Positions 18,810 to 28,820 are shown, counted from the first letter of the stretch. The stretch is 48,586 nucleotides of DNA from Hyphomicrobium sp. (GCA_002928395.1 PEQZ01000004.1:1-48586); one strand, 5' to 3'. A program made the numbers and translations. Notes: generated by a model from the sequence alone, not told the origin.

Positions 18810-20216
18810 ATGCCCGAGGCGCGCAAGTTCGTTGGAAGGCCAGATGCCGATGCGATCAGCGCGGCGATCGTCGAACTGAACCCTCTGTTCCAATCGCGGC
18901 TCACGGTCGGTGCGGCCATCTGCCAACAGCATTCCAACACTTTGACGTGGCTCGCGAGCGAACCGCCCGACGCCGTGGTCTGGCCGACCACGACGGCCGA
19001 AGTGTCGGCGGCGGTACAGATCGCCGCGCGCCATGGCGTTCCGGTCATCCCGTTCGGCGCCGGGACCTCGCTCGAGGGGCACGTCAACGCCCCTTTTGGC
19101 GGTATCTCGCTGGACATGAGCCGAATGGATGCGATCGTTTCACTCGATGCCCGTGATTTCGATTGCACGGTCGAGGCCGGCGTCTCGCGCAAAAAACTCA
19201 ATGCGTACCTGCGAGACACCGGACTGTTCTTTTCCGTCGACCCAGGGGCCGAAGAGGCCTCGCTTGGCGGCATGGCGGCCACGCGCGCCTCCGGCACCAA
19301 CGCCATGCGCTATGGCACCATGCGCGACAACGTGAAAAGCCTGACCGCGGTGCTGGCCGATGGCCGCGTGATCCGTACGGGCGGCCGCGCGCCGAAGTCG
19401 GCGGCTGGCTACGATCTGACCCGGCTGATGATAGGTTCGGAGGGAACCCTCGGCATCATCACCGAACTCACCGTGAAGCTGCATCCCATGCCGGAGGCAC
19501 AGATTACCGCCGTAGCACCTTTCGCGACGCTCGAAGGCGCCTGCGAAACGGCCATCGAGGCCATTCAATCGGGCCTCGCACTGGCGCGTGTCGAACTGCT
19601 CGACGAGGTCCAGATACGGGCCGTCAACGCCCATTCGGGCCTGACGCTCGCCGAGGCGCCCACCCTGTTCATCGAACTGCACACCAGCCGCCAAGCCGGA
19701 CGCGAGCAGATTGCGGGCGTGGAAGCCTTGGCGCGTGCAAACGGAGCGAAAGGGTTCGATTGGGCCGACAGCGAGGACGACCGGCGACGGCTGTGGCGGG
19801 CGCGCCATAATGCCTATTGGGCCATCAAGACGCTCTATGCCGGCCGGGCGATCCTGGCGACCGACGTCTGCGTCCCGATTTCCAAGCTTGCCGCCTGCGT
19901 TTCTGAAACGGCCGCAGACGCACGGCGATCGGGGCTCATCGCACCGATCCTAGGGCATGTCGGCGACGGCAACTTCCACGCCACACCCGTGTTTGACGCC
20001 ACTGATGCAACAGAGGTTGCCGCGCTCGAAGGGTTCCTCGAGCGGCTGGTTGCCCGAGCACTGTCGATGGACGGCACCTGCACGGGAGAGCACGGCATCG
20101 GCCAGGGCAAAATCGCGGCCTTGGCAGCGGAACTGGGTCCGGCCGTCGACGTCATGCGCGCGATAAAGCGGGCGCTCGACCCGCAAGGTATCCTCAATCC
20201 CGGCAAGATCTTCTAG
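18810..20216 (+). CDS. FAD-binding oxidase, D-lactate dehydrogenase/glycolate oxidase GlcD-like
   Basis: PCMH-type motif GVPVIPFGAGTSLEGHVNAPFGGISLDMSRMD; C-terminal GEHGIGQGK...LDPQGILNPGKIF. Confidence 0.9.
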   Translation: MPEARKFVGRPDADAISAAIVELNPLFQSRLTVGAAICQQHSNTLTWLASEPPDAVVWPTTTAEVSAAVQIAARHGVPVIPFGAGTSLEGHVNAPFGGISLDMSRMDAIVSLDARDFDCTVEAGVSRKKLNAYLRDTGLFFSVDPGAEEASLGGMAATRASGTNAMRYGTMRDNVKSLTAVLADGRVIRTGGRAPKSAAGYDLTRLMIGSEGTLGIITELTVKLHPMPEAQITAVAPFATLEGACETAIEAIQSGLALARVELLDEVQIRAVNAHSGLTLAEAPTLFIELHTSRQAGREQIAGVEALARANGAKGFDWADSEDDRRRLWRARHNAYWAIKTLYAGRAILATDVCVPISKLAACVSETAADARRSGLIAPILGHVGDGNFHATPVFDATDATEVAALEGFLERLVARALSMDGTCTGEHGIGQGKIAALAAELGPAVDVMRAIKRALDPQGILNPGKIF

Positions 20217-20352
20217 TGTAGCGCATCTGCCGTCGGCCCCTCGCGGCTGGTCTCAAAACCAGACGCCTTATGAACAAATTCTTTTAAAATCATATTGTTA
20301 CTCGTTTTTTTCACGATTTCAGCGCGTGCTCTGGAGCGCACCACCAGGGACA

Positions 20353-20375
20353 GCAGATGTTTGAACCGGAACTCA
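20353..20375 (-). repeat. Diverged short intergenic repeat, copy C
   Basis: Reverse strand GAGTTCCGGTTCAAACATCTGCT matches 20/23 of the reverse strand of 11593-11615. Confidence 0.4.
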
Positions 20376-20502
20376 AGTCCCCCGAGCCACTGGTCCGTCA
20401 GCGACCGCTTTGGGTGAATCTGGATCGGTGTTTCGGTGTGATCGTGTGGCATGGCAAACGGTTGGTTAACGCCACGATCGGCCGAAGCAGGCGCGCTGGC
20501 AA

Positions 20503-20525
20503 TTGAAATATAATATATATTTCAA
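20503..20525. promoter_or_regulatory. AT-rich inverted repeat upstream of the alg44-like gene
   Basis: TTGAAATATA-ATA-TATATTTCAA: 10-bp perfect arms with 3-nt spacer. Confidence 0.4.
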
Positions 20526-20700
20526 CGACTTACAATATTACATCAAGCACTTGCTGCGGCGAAATGATGGGCTGAACGCGAACGCATCGTCAACTTGCAC
20601 GACGTCGCGAAGGCGGTTGTTAACCGCGAGGTGAGAGAACGTTTGGTGGCTTCCCAGGTCAAGCCAGGGAGTTGCCCGGTTGCTTACGAGTATGTAGCCC

Positions 20701-22332
20701 ATGGCAGTGAAAGTCAGACGGGAGCGGCCCGACCAACGGCGGCACCACCGCGTGACAGCACCCCTCTTTGTAGAGGTGGGGGGGCAAAGCCATCGTGCGA
20801 CCGATTGGAGTCTCGGCGGACTGCGTGTCGACGGCTTCGAAGGCGAACTGCCGCAGATCGGAAGCGAAATTCCGCTCAAGCTGATGCTGCCGTTCCAGGG
20901 GTTCGACGTTACCTTCCAGGTAAAGGCTGAAGTTGTTCGCCTCGATCCTGCTGCCAAGATGTTTGCCGTGCGCTTCACCGAGATTGGCGAGCGCGAGCGC
21001 GAGCTGATGTCGCACTTTATCGAGGAACTGGTCCGCGGCTCGATGGTCGACGTCGAGGACACGATCCAGCGCATCGATGTGCCGGTGACGCCGGCGTCTC
21101 TCGAGCCGGATCGGCCCCGCCTTCAGCAATTGCCGATGAAGCGCTGGCCGATCAAGACGGTCGGCATGACTGGCCTCTACATGGTGCTGGGCCTGATGAT
21201 CTTCGGCTACGCGTCGCTGATCGGCTACACCAACTTTTTCCGTATGGAAGTTCAGACCGCCGTCATCCAGGCACCCGTCGAGAAGGTCGTGGCGCAGGCC
21301 GACGGGCGCGTGGCGTGGGGCAATCGCCAGCCCGGCGACACGGTGCGCGCCGGCGAGAACATCCTTGATCTCATCGACAATCAGCTCGAGCGCGAAATCG
21401 AACTCGCCGACATCGCCGTGCGCGAGCGCAAGGCCAAGCTCGGATTCCTGAAGCAGCGCCACACCGAAGAACTGGAGCGAATCCGTGGTTACGCCACCGT
21501 GGAGATGAAGAATGTGCAGCAGACCCGCGTCGAGCTCGAAGCGTTGGGCGCGCAACTCAGGTCAGCCGAGGCCGACTACAAGCGGTTCAAGGGGCTGCTC
21601 GACAAAGGCTATGCGACGGAGAGCAGGATCAGCGACATCGAGCGACAGGTGATCACGCTCCGCAAGGAACACGAAGTGCGGCGGATCGAACTGTCTTCCC
21701 GGATCGAGCTTGCCGAGCAGAACATCGGCAAGCGCCTGTATTCAGGCAATCAGACCATCGGCAGTGCCGACATCACCGGCAAGGGCGCCGAGATCGAAGC
21801 CGAAGTACGCTTAGCCGAACACGACATTCAGCTCGCCCAGCAGCGCCAGATCACCTGGCTCAACCAGCGCTCGCGGGCGTCGGTCCGTGCCCCGTTCGAC
21901 GGCGTCATTCTCGATCTACCGCGGTTCGATCAGGGTAGCGTCCGCAAAGGCGACGTGATCGCGATCATCGAACAGCGCCAAATGCGACATGTCACAGCCT
22001 TCATGACCCAAGACGAGGTCTTGAAGGTTGGTGTTGGCGACGATGTGCTGATCTACGTGCCGGCCCTCGGGGAGACGCTCAAGGGGCGCGTCAAGACAGT
22101 CGATCGCACGTCGGGCTTCATCCGTGAGCAGAACGAAGCTGGCAGTCCCGGCTACTCGTGGCGCGGGCCGACGGATCGATCGGCGAAGATTTCAATCGAG
22201 TTCAACGATCCGAAGATTGTCGAGGACGCTCAACGCTACCGATCCGGTCTGCCTGTCGTCGCCGTTTTCGAGCAACGCTCGACCAACTCCCTGTTCTCCT
22301 CGATCAAGAAATCGCTGTCGCTGGCACTTTGA
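20701..22332 (+). CDS. PilZ-domain membrane fusion protein, Alg44-like (c-di-GMP-responsive polysaccharide co-polymerase)
   Basis: N-terminal PilZ motifs RRHHR and DWSLGG, one TM helix (MTGLYMVLGLMIFGYASLIGY), HlyD-like coiled coil and beta-barrel. Confidence 0.85.
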   Translation: MAVKVRRERPDQRRHHRVTAPLFVEVGGQSHRATDWSLGGLRVDGFEGELPQIGSEIPLKLMLPFQGFDVTFQVKAEVVRLDPAAKMFAVRFTEIGERERELMSHFIEELVRGSMVDVEDTIQRIDVPVTPASLEPDRPRLQQLPMKRWPIKTVGMTGLYMVLGLMIFGYASLIGYTNFFRMEVQTAVIQAPVEKVVAQADGRVAWGNRQPGDTVRAGENILDLIDNQLEREIELADIAVRERKAKLGFLKQRHTEELERIRGYATVEMKNVQQTRVELEALGAQLRSAEADYKRFKGLLDKGYATESRISDIERQVITLRKEHEVRRIELSSRIELAEQNIGKRLYSGNQTIGSADITGKGAEIEAEVRLAEHDIQLAQQRQITWLNQRSRASVRAPFDGVILDLPRFDQGSVRKGDVIAIIEQRQMRHVTAFMTQDEVLKVGVGDDVLIYVPALGETLKGRVKTVDRTSGFIREQNEAGSPGYSWRGPTDRSAKISIEFNDPKIVEDAQRYRSGLPVVAVFEQRSTNSLFSSIKKSLSLAL

Positions 22333-22344
22333 CGCCTAACCTGG

Positions 22345-23943
22345 ATGGGGCCCGAGCCCATGACCGCCGCCATTCGACCTGGGCTTGACCATCCGGCAGT
22401 GCCACTGCCGTTTTCCGAGAAGTGGTCGCCAGGCGTTCAGCTCCAGATATGGACCTATTTCGCGGTTTGCTTCATCGCACTTTCGCTCACTCCGAACTCG
22501 ATCTGGGACCCGGCTGCGCGCGAGTTCGTCTACGTTATCGGCTTTCTAGGCATCTGGCGCTATCTGTGGTGGTTCAATCACTGGATGCGAGCCCTGGTGT
22601 TTGCAAACATCGCCTATCCACGGGTGCGTGACCGTGCGGCCGAGGTTTGGAACTCGGGCTGGCGACCGCGCCACATCCACGTCCAGATGACCACGTTCCG
22701 CGAACACCGCGAGATCTCCGAAGCGGTGATCCGGTCGCTCTGCACGGAAATCCGCGAGGCGGGCGTGCCAGCCACCATCTGGTTGGGATCGAGTGAGCTT
22801 TCTGACGAGCAGAAAATCGCTCGCCACCTGAAACTGGTCGGCAACGATCTCGATATCACGCTCAGGATCATTCGCCAGAACCAGCCGGGCAAGCGCGTCG
22901 CCATCGCGCTGATCCTTCGCGCCATGTCGCGCGCGGGCCTCGGCAAGGACGATCTCGTGATTTTCATGGATGGCGACTTCGTGCTCCACCCGGGCGCAAT
23001 CCGCAAGTGCTATCCGCTGTTCGCGCTCGATCCTGAGCTGCACGCACTGACGACCGACGAGCACGTGCTGGTGCGCGGTCCCAAATGGATGCAGTCGTGG
23101 CTCAACATGCGCTTTGCACAGCGCCGGATGGCTATGCAGAGCCACGCGCTATCCAATCGGGTCCTGACACTCACCGGCCGTTTTTCGGTGTTTCGCGCGA
23201 CGCACATCGTCAGCCATGAGTTCATCAGGCTGCAGGAAGCTGATTTTCTCGAACACTGGCTATGGGGCCGGTTCCGGTTCCTGTCCGGCGACGACAAGAG
23301 CACCTGGTACTGCCTGCTCAGGCATGGCGTGAAGATGACATATGTGCCTGATGCAAGCGGCACCACCATCGAGGTCGTCGAAGGCTCCGGCTACCGCCGC
23401 ATGGTCGAAAACCTCAGGCGCTGGTCCGGCAACATGCTGCGCAATGGTCAGCGCGCAATCATGCTCGGGCCAGGGCGGATGCCGCTTTTCATCTGGTGGT
23501 GCTGTGTCGATCAGCGGCTCGCCATGTGGACGATGCTGTTCTCGCCGATGCTTGCGCTGGCCGGAAGCTTGAAGCTCGGCGCCGGATTTTTCGCCGCATA
23601 CGTTACCTACATCGCAGTCACCCGCATGCTGCTGTCGCTGGTGCTGTTCACGTATGCCACGCGGGTCGACCTCAATTTTATCTGGACGCTTTACGCCAAT
23701 CAGCTGCTGAACGCGGCGGTAAAGGTCTACATGATGTGGCGGTTGGCGAAGCAAAAGTGGACCAACCGCGGCAACCAGAAGCAGGGTTTCTCCGGCAATA
23801 CCGGAATTGCGGTATTCCGCGAGGTCATGGCTGCCTATTTGACGGCGGTTTCCGTGGCCGCCCTGTTTCTCGTCGTCATGCTCTATACGAAGCTATTGCA
23901 TGTCCCGACATGGGGCATGGTGAAGATCGTTTTTGGCGCCTGA
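22345..23943 (+). CDS. membrane glycosyltransferase family 2, Alg8-like
   Basis: Multi-TM GT2 with FMDGDFVLHPGAI, LQEADFLEHWLWGRFRFLSGDDKSTW, RRMVENLRRWSGNMLRNG; coupled to Alg44-like gene. Confidence 0.85.
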   Translation: MGPEPMTAAIRPGLDHPAVPLPFSEKWSPGVQLQIWTYFAVCFIALSLTPNSIWDPAAREFVYVIGFLGIWRYLWWFNHWMRALVFANIAYPRVRDRAAEVWNSGWRPRHIHVQMTTFREHREISEAVIRSLCTEIREAGVPATIWLGSSELSDEQKIARHLKLVGNDLDITLRIIRQNQPGKRVAIALILRAMSRAGLGKDDLVIFMDGDFVLHPGAIRKCYPLFALDPELHALTTDEHVLVRGPKWMQSWLNMRFAQRRMAMQSHALSNRVLTLTGRFSVFRATHIVSHEFIRLQEADFLEHWLWGRFRFLSGDDKSTWYCLLRHGVKMTYVPDASGTTIEVVEGSGYRRMVENLRRWSGNMLRNGQRAIMLGPGRMPLFIWWCCVDQRLAMWTMLFSPMLALAGSLKLGAGFFAAYVTYIAVTRMLLSLVLFTYATRVDLNFIWTLYANQLLNAAVKVYMMWRLAKQKWTNRGNQKQGFSGNTGIAVFREVMAAYLTAVSVAALFLVVMLYTKLLHVPTWGMVKIVFGA

Positions 23944-24096
23944 TACTTACAATTTTAAATCGAGATTTTATTCGAAACCCATCTCTCCCGCATCCTCACA
24001 TCATGCCGTTTCGCGCGTCAGCCATGTGCTGATCGATCGCGTCCGGTGTGGGGCAAAAAACGTCAGGCAAAAGCCTGAATTGGGAGCGTCAGAATC

Positions 24097-25512
24097 ATGA
24101 ATATAGCATCTCCTTTGCGGGACGAGGCTGTGGTTGGCTACGCGCGTGTGCCGGCCCTCGTCGCGGATCAGGCGAAACCTGCGATCAGCGTCGTCGGACT
24201 GGGTTACGTCGGTGCCGTTTCGATGGCGTGCTTGTCGCATCTGGGCTTTCGGATGGTCGGCGTCGACGTGAACATGGAAAAGGTTCGCTCGATCCGCGAG
24301 GGCCGTTCGCCGATCGTCGAGGACCGGCTGGGCGATCTGCTGGCTGACGGCGTGCGCGACGGCCGCATCGACGCCACGCAGAACCTGATCGCCGCTGTTC
24401 TCGATACCGATGTCACTTTTCTTTCGGTCGGCACGCCCACGTCGAAGGACGGTGGCTGCGATTTCACTTACGTCCGCCAGGCCAGCCGCGCTATCGGCCA
24501 GGCGCTCGCCATGAAAGACACCTATCATGTGGTGGTACTTCGCTGCTCTGTGCCTCCGGGAACTACGCTCGACGTCGTCGTGCCCGAGATAGCGCAGGCG
24601 TCCGGCAAGAAACTCGGCCAGGATTTCGGTGTCTGCTTCAATCCGGAGTTCCTGCGTGAAGGCGTAGCCGTGTCCGACTTCTTCGACCCGCCAAAGACTG
24701 TGGTTGGTGCGTCCGACGATCGCGCCGAGCGCACCGTGAGCGCGATTTACTCCACCATCGACAAGAAGGTCATCTTCACCTCGATCGAAGCTGCCGAGAT
24801 GGTGAAGTACGTCGACAACGTCTGGCATGCGACCAAGGTCGCCTTCGGCAACGAAGTCGGCCGTATGTGCAAGAAGCTTGGTATCGATAGCCACGACGTG
24901 ATGAACATCTTCGTCCGCGACCTCAAACTCAACCTGTCTCCCTACTACCTGAAGCCGGGTTTCGCCTTCGGCGGATCGTGCCTGCCCAAGGAGGTCCGCG
25001 CGGTCAGCCACATCGCCCGCGAGATCGGTGTATGCGTGCCCCTGTTCGACAGCCTCATGGCGACGAACCAAGTGCACATCGCAGACGCCGTGAGGCTGTT
25101 GGAGCCCTTTGCAGGACAGCGGATCGGGTTCCTCGGCGTCACATTCAAGCCCGGCACGGATGACATGCGCGAAAGTCCGACACTCGACGTGATGGCCACA
25201 CTGCTGGCGCGCGGCGAGGCGATCACGGCCTACGACCCGAACCTCGACTTCGGACCGCTGCTCCAGGGCCAGATAGACTACGTCCGTCATGCGGTTCCGC
25301 GGCAGGCCGAGCTGATGGACAAACTCGAGACGCTATGCGTCGCGAATGCAGAGGCACTGATCGATGGATCCGACATAGTCGTTGTCAGCCATGCAACCGA
25401 AGAGTTTCGCGCTGCTGTGAAGTGTCGCCGGCCGGGCGTGCATGTTCTGGATCTCGCGCGTCTGTTCAAAGAGCTTCCCGAAGACGCGACCTACCAGGGA
25501 ATAGCTTGGTAA
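24097..25512 (+). CDS. GDP-mannose 6-dehydrogenase-like (AlgD-type UDP-glucose/GDP-mannose dehydrogenase)
   Basis: ISVVGLGYVGAVSMACLSHLGFRMVGVDVN; catalytic Cys motif GFAFGGSCLPKEVRA; FKPGTDDMRESP; C-terminal YQGIAW. Confidence 0.87.
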   Translation: MNIASPLRDEAVVGYARVPALVADQAKPAISVVGLGYVGAVSMACLSHLGFRMVGVDVNMEKVRSIREGRSPIVEDRLGDLLADGVRDGRIDATQNLIAAVLDTDVTFLSVGTPTSKDGGCDFTYVRQASRAIGQALAMKDTYHVVVLRCSVPPGTTLDVVVPEIAQASGKKLGQDFGVCFNPEFLREGVAVSDFFDPPKTVVGASDDRAERTVSAIYSTIDKKVIFTSIEAAEMVKYVDNVWHATKVAFGNEVGRMCKKLGIDSHDVMNIFVRDLKLNLSPYYLKPGFAFGGSCLPKEVRAVSHIAREIGVCVPLFDSLMATNQVHIADAVRLLEPFAGQRIGFLGVTFKPGTDDMRESPTLDVMATLLARGEAITAYDPNLDFGPLLQGQIDYVRHAVPRQAELMDKLETLCVANAEALIDGSDIVVVSHATEEFRAAVKCRRPGVHVLDLARLFKELPEDATYQGIAW

Positions 25513-25852
25513 ATGCCCACAAAGCTTGACGTGGGCTTTCCCGATTGCACGTGAAACATGTGTGGCGGCCGGTAAACCAGGTCGCCACACTCGCAATAAC
25601 CTCGAGAATTTGGGATTCGCGCAGCTTAGGGTGAACAAGAAATAAAATCATACAATCGTATTTGAATAAACTTTGGTTCGAAAACCTATTCGATATTGCA
25701 CGGAATGTTGGATTGTTTTGGGTAGATTGGCTGAGAGTGTAGATTGTCGGACGAGGGTGCGGGAGCGGCCATTGGCCGTGATATGCCCTTGCGGCGAATG
25801 GTGGTCAAATTCCGTTCACGGTCGAAGTACGTGAGCCGATGAGGAGAGTGCG

Positions 25853-28327
25853 ATGAGTGAGAAATCGGACGAAACGTCGTCGGCTGGCAAGCAGCTGCTC
25901 GTCGACGGCGGATTCGAAAGCGCGGCGGTGGCAGCCGGAACCTGGAACTCCTTCAGCGCCGTTGGCGGATGGAAGTCCGACACCGGAATCGAAGTGTGGG
26001 GCAAGGGCTTTTACGGCATCAAGACTACCGATGGTGACAAGTTCGCCGAGCTCGACTTCGACGGGCGCAAATCCAACATCTATCAGGACGTCAAAACCGA
26101 TGCCGGCGTCGAGTACGCCTTCAGCTTCGATTTTGCAAAGCGTCCGGACAGCAAGGCTGGTTCCGACACGGTCGAGATCTTCTGGAACGGTGAGAAGGTC
26201 GGCACTGTCGATCCCACCAAGACAGCCTGGAGCAACGCCGAATTCAAGGTGATCGGGACCGGTGGCAACGACCGCATCGAGTTCCGTGAATCGGCCCAGG
26301 ATAACGATACCTATGGCGGATTGATCGACAACGCGTCGCTCAAATCCACGGGCCGTGTCGAAAGCGAAACTGCAGCGAAAGTCGCGGCTGAGAAGGCCGC
26401 TGCCGACAAGGCCGCTGCCGACAAAGCTGCTGCCGACAAGGCCGCTGCCGACAAGGCCGCTGCCGACAAGGTCGCTGCCGACAAGGTCGCTGCCGACAAG
26501 GCCGCTGCCGACAAGGTCGCTGCCGACAAGGCCGCTGCCGACAAGGCCGCTGCCGACAAGGCCGCTGCCGACAAGGCCGCTGCCGACAAGGCCGCTGCCG
26601 ACAAGGTTGCTGCCGACCACGACGACACCTTCATCGGCACCGGCATCAAGGACACGTTCCAGGGCGACGAGCATGCCAATTTGATCTTTGGTGAGGGTGG
26701 CCGCGACAAGTTGAACGGCGGCGCAGGTAACGACCGGATTCACGGTGGCGGCGGTGACGATACATTGGCGGGCGAGGCCGGTGACGACATCGTGTTCGGT
26801 TCGGCCTCGGTCGGTGGCACGGTCGACCTGAACAAGTTGGTGATCCACGAGGACGTCACTGGAAAGGTAACCTTCCTTGGTGAGACCGCTGGCTACAAGA
26901 ACACCCTCGGATTTTACAAGATCGCGTCCGACGGCTCGGTCTACGACGTCGAAGTTTTGTTCGCGAACGCATCGGCCAAAGGCTCAGGCGGCAACCTGGT
27001 CGCGGGCTCGAGTTCCGTCGATGTGGATCTGAAAGGCGGCGATCGCGTCGGGTTCTTTGTCGTGCCCAACGGCTTTTCGCAGAAGGGCGTGGACACGTTG
27101 CTCGCCGACACCAAGGGCAGCTTCAAGTTCGTCGGCGCCGATGGAAAGGCCGGAAACGTCACCGCGGGCGGCGAATTGAAACTCGTGCACGTGAGTGACA
27201 AAGGCGTGTCGACGGTCATCACCTCGCAATACGGCAACTCGATCTTCCACTCGTTCGGTGGGGCCGAGGCTGGCCTCAACGGTGACACGTTCAAGCACGC
27301 AACCGGCGAAGTGAAGGTGATCGACGGCTCGGTCGAGATTGGCTTTGAAGATCTTTGGAACGGCGGCGACAAGGACTACGACGACAGCATCTTCCGCTTC
27401 GACATCGGTCAGACCAATGCCGCTCTGTTGGCGAAAGAAGCCACCAAGCCCGCGACGGCAACCGACAATGATACGATCACCGGCGGCCTCGGTAACGACA
27501 AGCTTTTCGGCCTTGCGGGAGACGACGTGGTTTCGGGCGGCCAGGGCGACGATCAGGTCTGGGGCAACTCGGGCAATGACGTTCTTCGCGGCGGCGCAGG
27601 CGACGACAAGGTCAGCGGCGGTGTTGGCAACGACAGCATCTTTGGCGGCGATGGCGACGACGTCCTCTCGGGCGAAAGTGGCGATGACGACATCCGTGGC
27701 GGCGCTGGCAAAGACATCCTGTCTGGCAACTCCGGCAACGACACCCTATCCGGTGGCGCTGGCGATGATGAGGTGGGCGGCGGTTCGGGCGACGACACCT
27801 TGAACGACGGTCTCGGCAACGACAACTACGATGGCGGGTCTGGCTTCGATACGCTCGACTTCTCGAACGCGAAGGCCGGCATCACGATCGACGTCTCGAA
27901 GAGCTCCGCCACCGGTCAAGGGAACGATACGTTCAAGTCGGTCGAGAGCGTCGTGGGATCGGCCTTCGCCGACACCTACAAGGGCTCCAAGAACAATGAC
28001 GTTTTCGTCGGCGGCGACGGTGACGACGTCATCCGCGGCTTGGGCGGCGCCGACACCCTGACCGGCGGAGCCGGCAAGGACACCTTCGTCTGGCTTGCCA
28101 AGGACCTTGGCACGGGCGTCGACCACATCACTGACTTCTCGAAAGACGATCGCCTCGACCTCAGCGCGTTGCTGAAGGGGTTGTCGCCGCGGGACACGGT
28201 GAAGTTTGTCGACAACGACAAGGGCACGACCGTTTCAGTCAGGCAAGGCGACGTGTTCGTGGATGTCGTCACACTCGACGGCGTGCAGTCCAACGATCTG
28301 CTTGCCAACGGACTTATCCTGAGCTGA
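25853..28327 (+). CDS. RTX protein 1: N-terminal DUF642-like jelly-roll, (AAADK)n spacer, DUF4114-like domain, RTX repeats, C-terminal T1SS target
   Basis: LLVDGGFESAAVAAGTWNSF...; 15-nt tandem repeats; EDLWNGGDKDYDDSIFRFDIG; GGxGxDxLxGG nonapeptides. Confidence 0.88.
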   Translation: MSEKSDETSSAGKQLLVDGGFESAAVAAGTWNSFSAVGGWKSDTGIEVWGKGFYGIKTTDGDKFAELDFDGRKSNIYQDVKTDAGVEYAFSFDFAKRPDSKAGSDTVEIFWNGEKVGTVDPTKTAWSNAEFKVIGTGGNDRIEFRESAQDNDTYGGLIDNASLKSTGRVESETAAKVAAEKAAADKAAADKAAADKAAADKAAADKVAADKVAADKAAADKVAADKAAADKAAADKAAADKAAADKAAADKVAADHDDTFIGTGIKDTFQGDEHANLIFGEGGRDKLNGGAGNDRIHGGGGDDTLAGEAGDDIVFGSASVGGTVDLNKLVIHEDVTGKVTFLGETAGYKNTLGFYKIASDGSVYDVEVLFANASAKGSGGNLVAGSSSVDVDLKGGDRVGFFVVPNGFSQKGVDTLLADTKGSFKFVGADGKAGNVTAGGELKLVHVSDKGVSTVITSQYGNSIFHSFGGAEAGLNGDTFKHATGEVKVIDGSVEIGFEDLWNGGDKDYDDSIFRFDIGQTNAALLAKEATKPATATDNDTITGGLGNDKLFGLAGDDVVSGGQGDDQVWGNSGNDVLRGGAGDDKVSGGVGNDSIFGGDGDDVLSGESGDDDIRGGAGKDILSGNSGNDTLSGGAGDDEVGGGSGDDTLNDGLGNDNYDGGSGFDTLDFSNAKAGITIDVSKSSATGQGNDTFKSVESVVGSAFADTYKGSKNNDVFVGGDGDDVIRGLGGADTLTGGAGKDTFVWLAKDLGTGVDHITDFSKDDRLDLSALLKGLSPRDTVKFVDNDKGTTVSVRQGDVFVDVVTLDGVQSNDLLANGLILS
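26396..26620 (+). repeat. 15-bp in-frame tandem repeat encoding (A/V)AADK
   Basis: 14 consecutive gccgctgccgacaag-type units plus a terminal VAADH unit. Confidence 0.95.
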
Positions 28328-28511
28328 CGCTCGGATAGCAGGGCGGCGGTTACCCTCCCCCAGGGTGCCGCCGCCCGCCCCCGCTACTCGCCATTCGATT
28401 GGCAACATTCAACGTCAATAAACAATCGCGATCTCTTGTTTAGAGATATCGTTTTTCCCACTCACCGAAAACTGAGCAGCCTTTTCCAAACTCCTGCCGA
28501 ATCCGAACTTG

Positions 28512-28555
28512 AAAGGCACTGGAACAGTATTCCAGTGCCTTTTTTTATTTTTTCG
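28512..28555 (+). terminator. intrinsic terminator downstream of RTX1
   Basis: AAAGGCACTGGAA-CAGTA-TTCCAGTGCCTTT perfect 13-bp stem followed by a T-rich tract. Confidence 0.92.
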
Positions 28556-28820
28556 AACTCTGCAAACAACGGAAGCAAAATCACTCAAATGCGAACAATT
28601 TGACAGAAATACACAGAGTATTTTCGGTTGAGCATATACGTGACTTCAATGTGTCATTGATAAGATCATAATCGAGGATGAGCGTTTAGATACTTAGTAT
28701 TGGGAAATTTTCCTCGAAATGGGTGCGGGACCTGAACGATTGCCGAGCCCCGTCGTGCGGCCAGGTGCGCGGCGGGGTACCGATCGGGACTGCGGTGGAT
28801 ACGTGAGAAGGGAGTAGCCA

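Noticed and set aside
17195-19306. Full 703-aa ORF as called
   Set aside because: The region before MFRRLLMVAVAFPVAGAFAAAEAQ is shadow sequence over the divergent oxidase gene; true start placed at 18457.
26396-26620. CRISPR-like array
   Set aside because: Units are contiguous 15-bp coding repeats with no spacers.
26311-26848. Long ORFs in several frames across the (AAADK)n repeat (e.g. SGLVGSGLVGS..., LPTRPLPTR..., LSAAALSAAA...)
   Set aside because: A 15-bp repeat is stop-free in other frames by periodicity; the frame joined to recognisable RTX1 domains is the real one.
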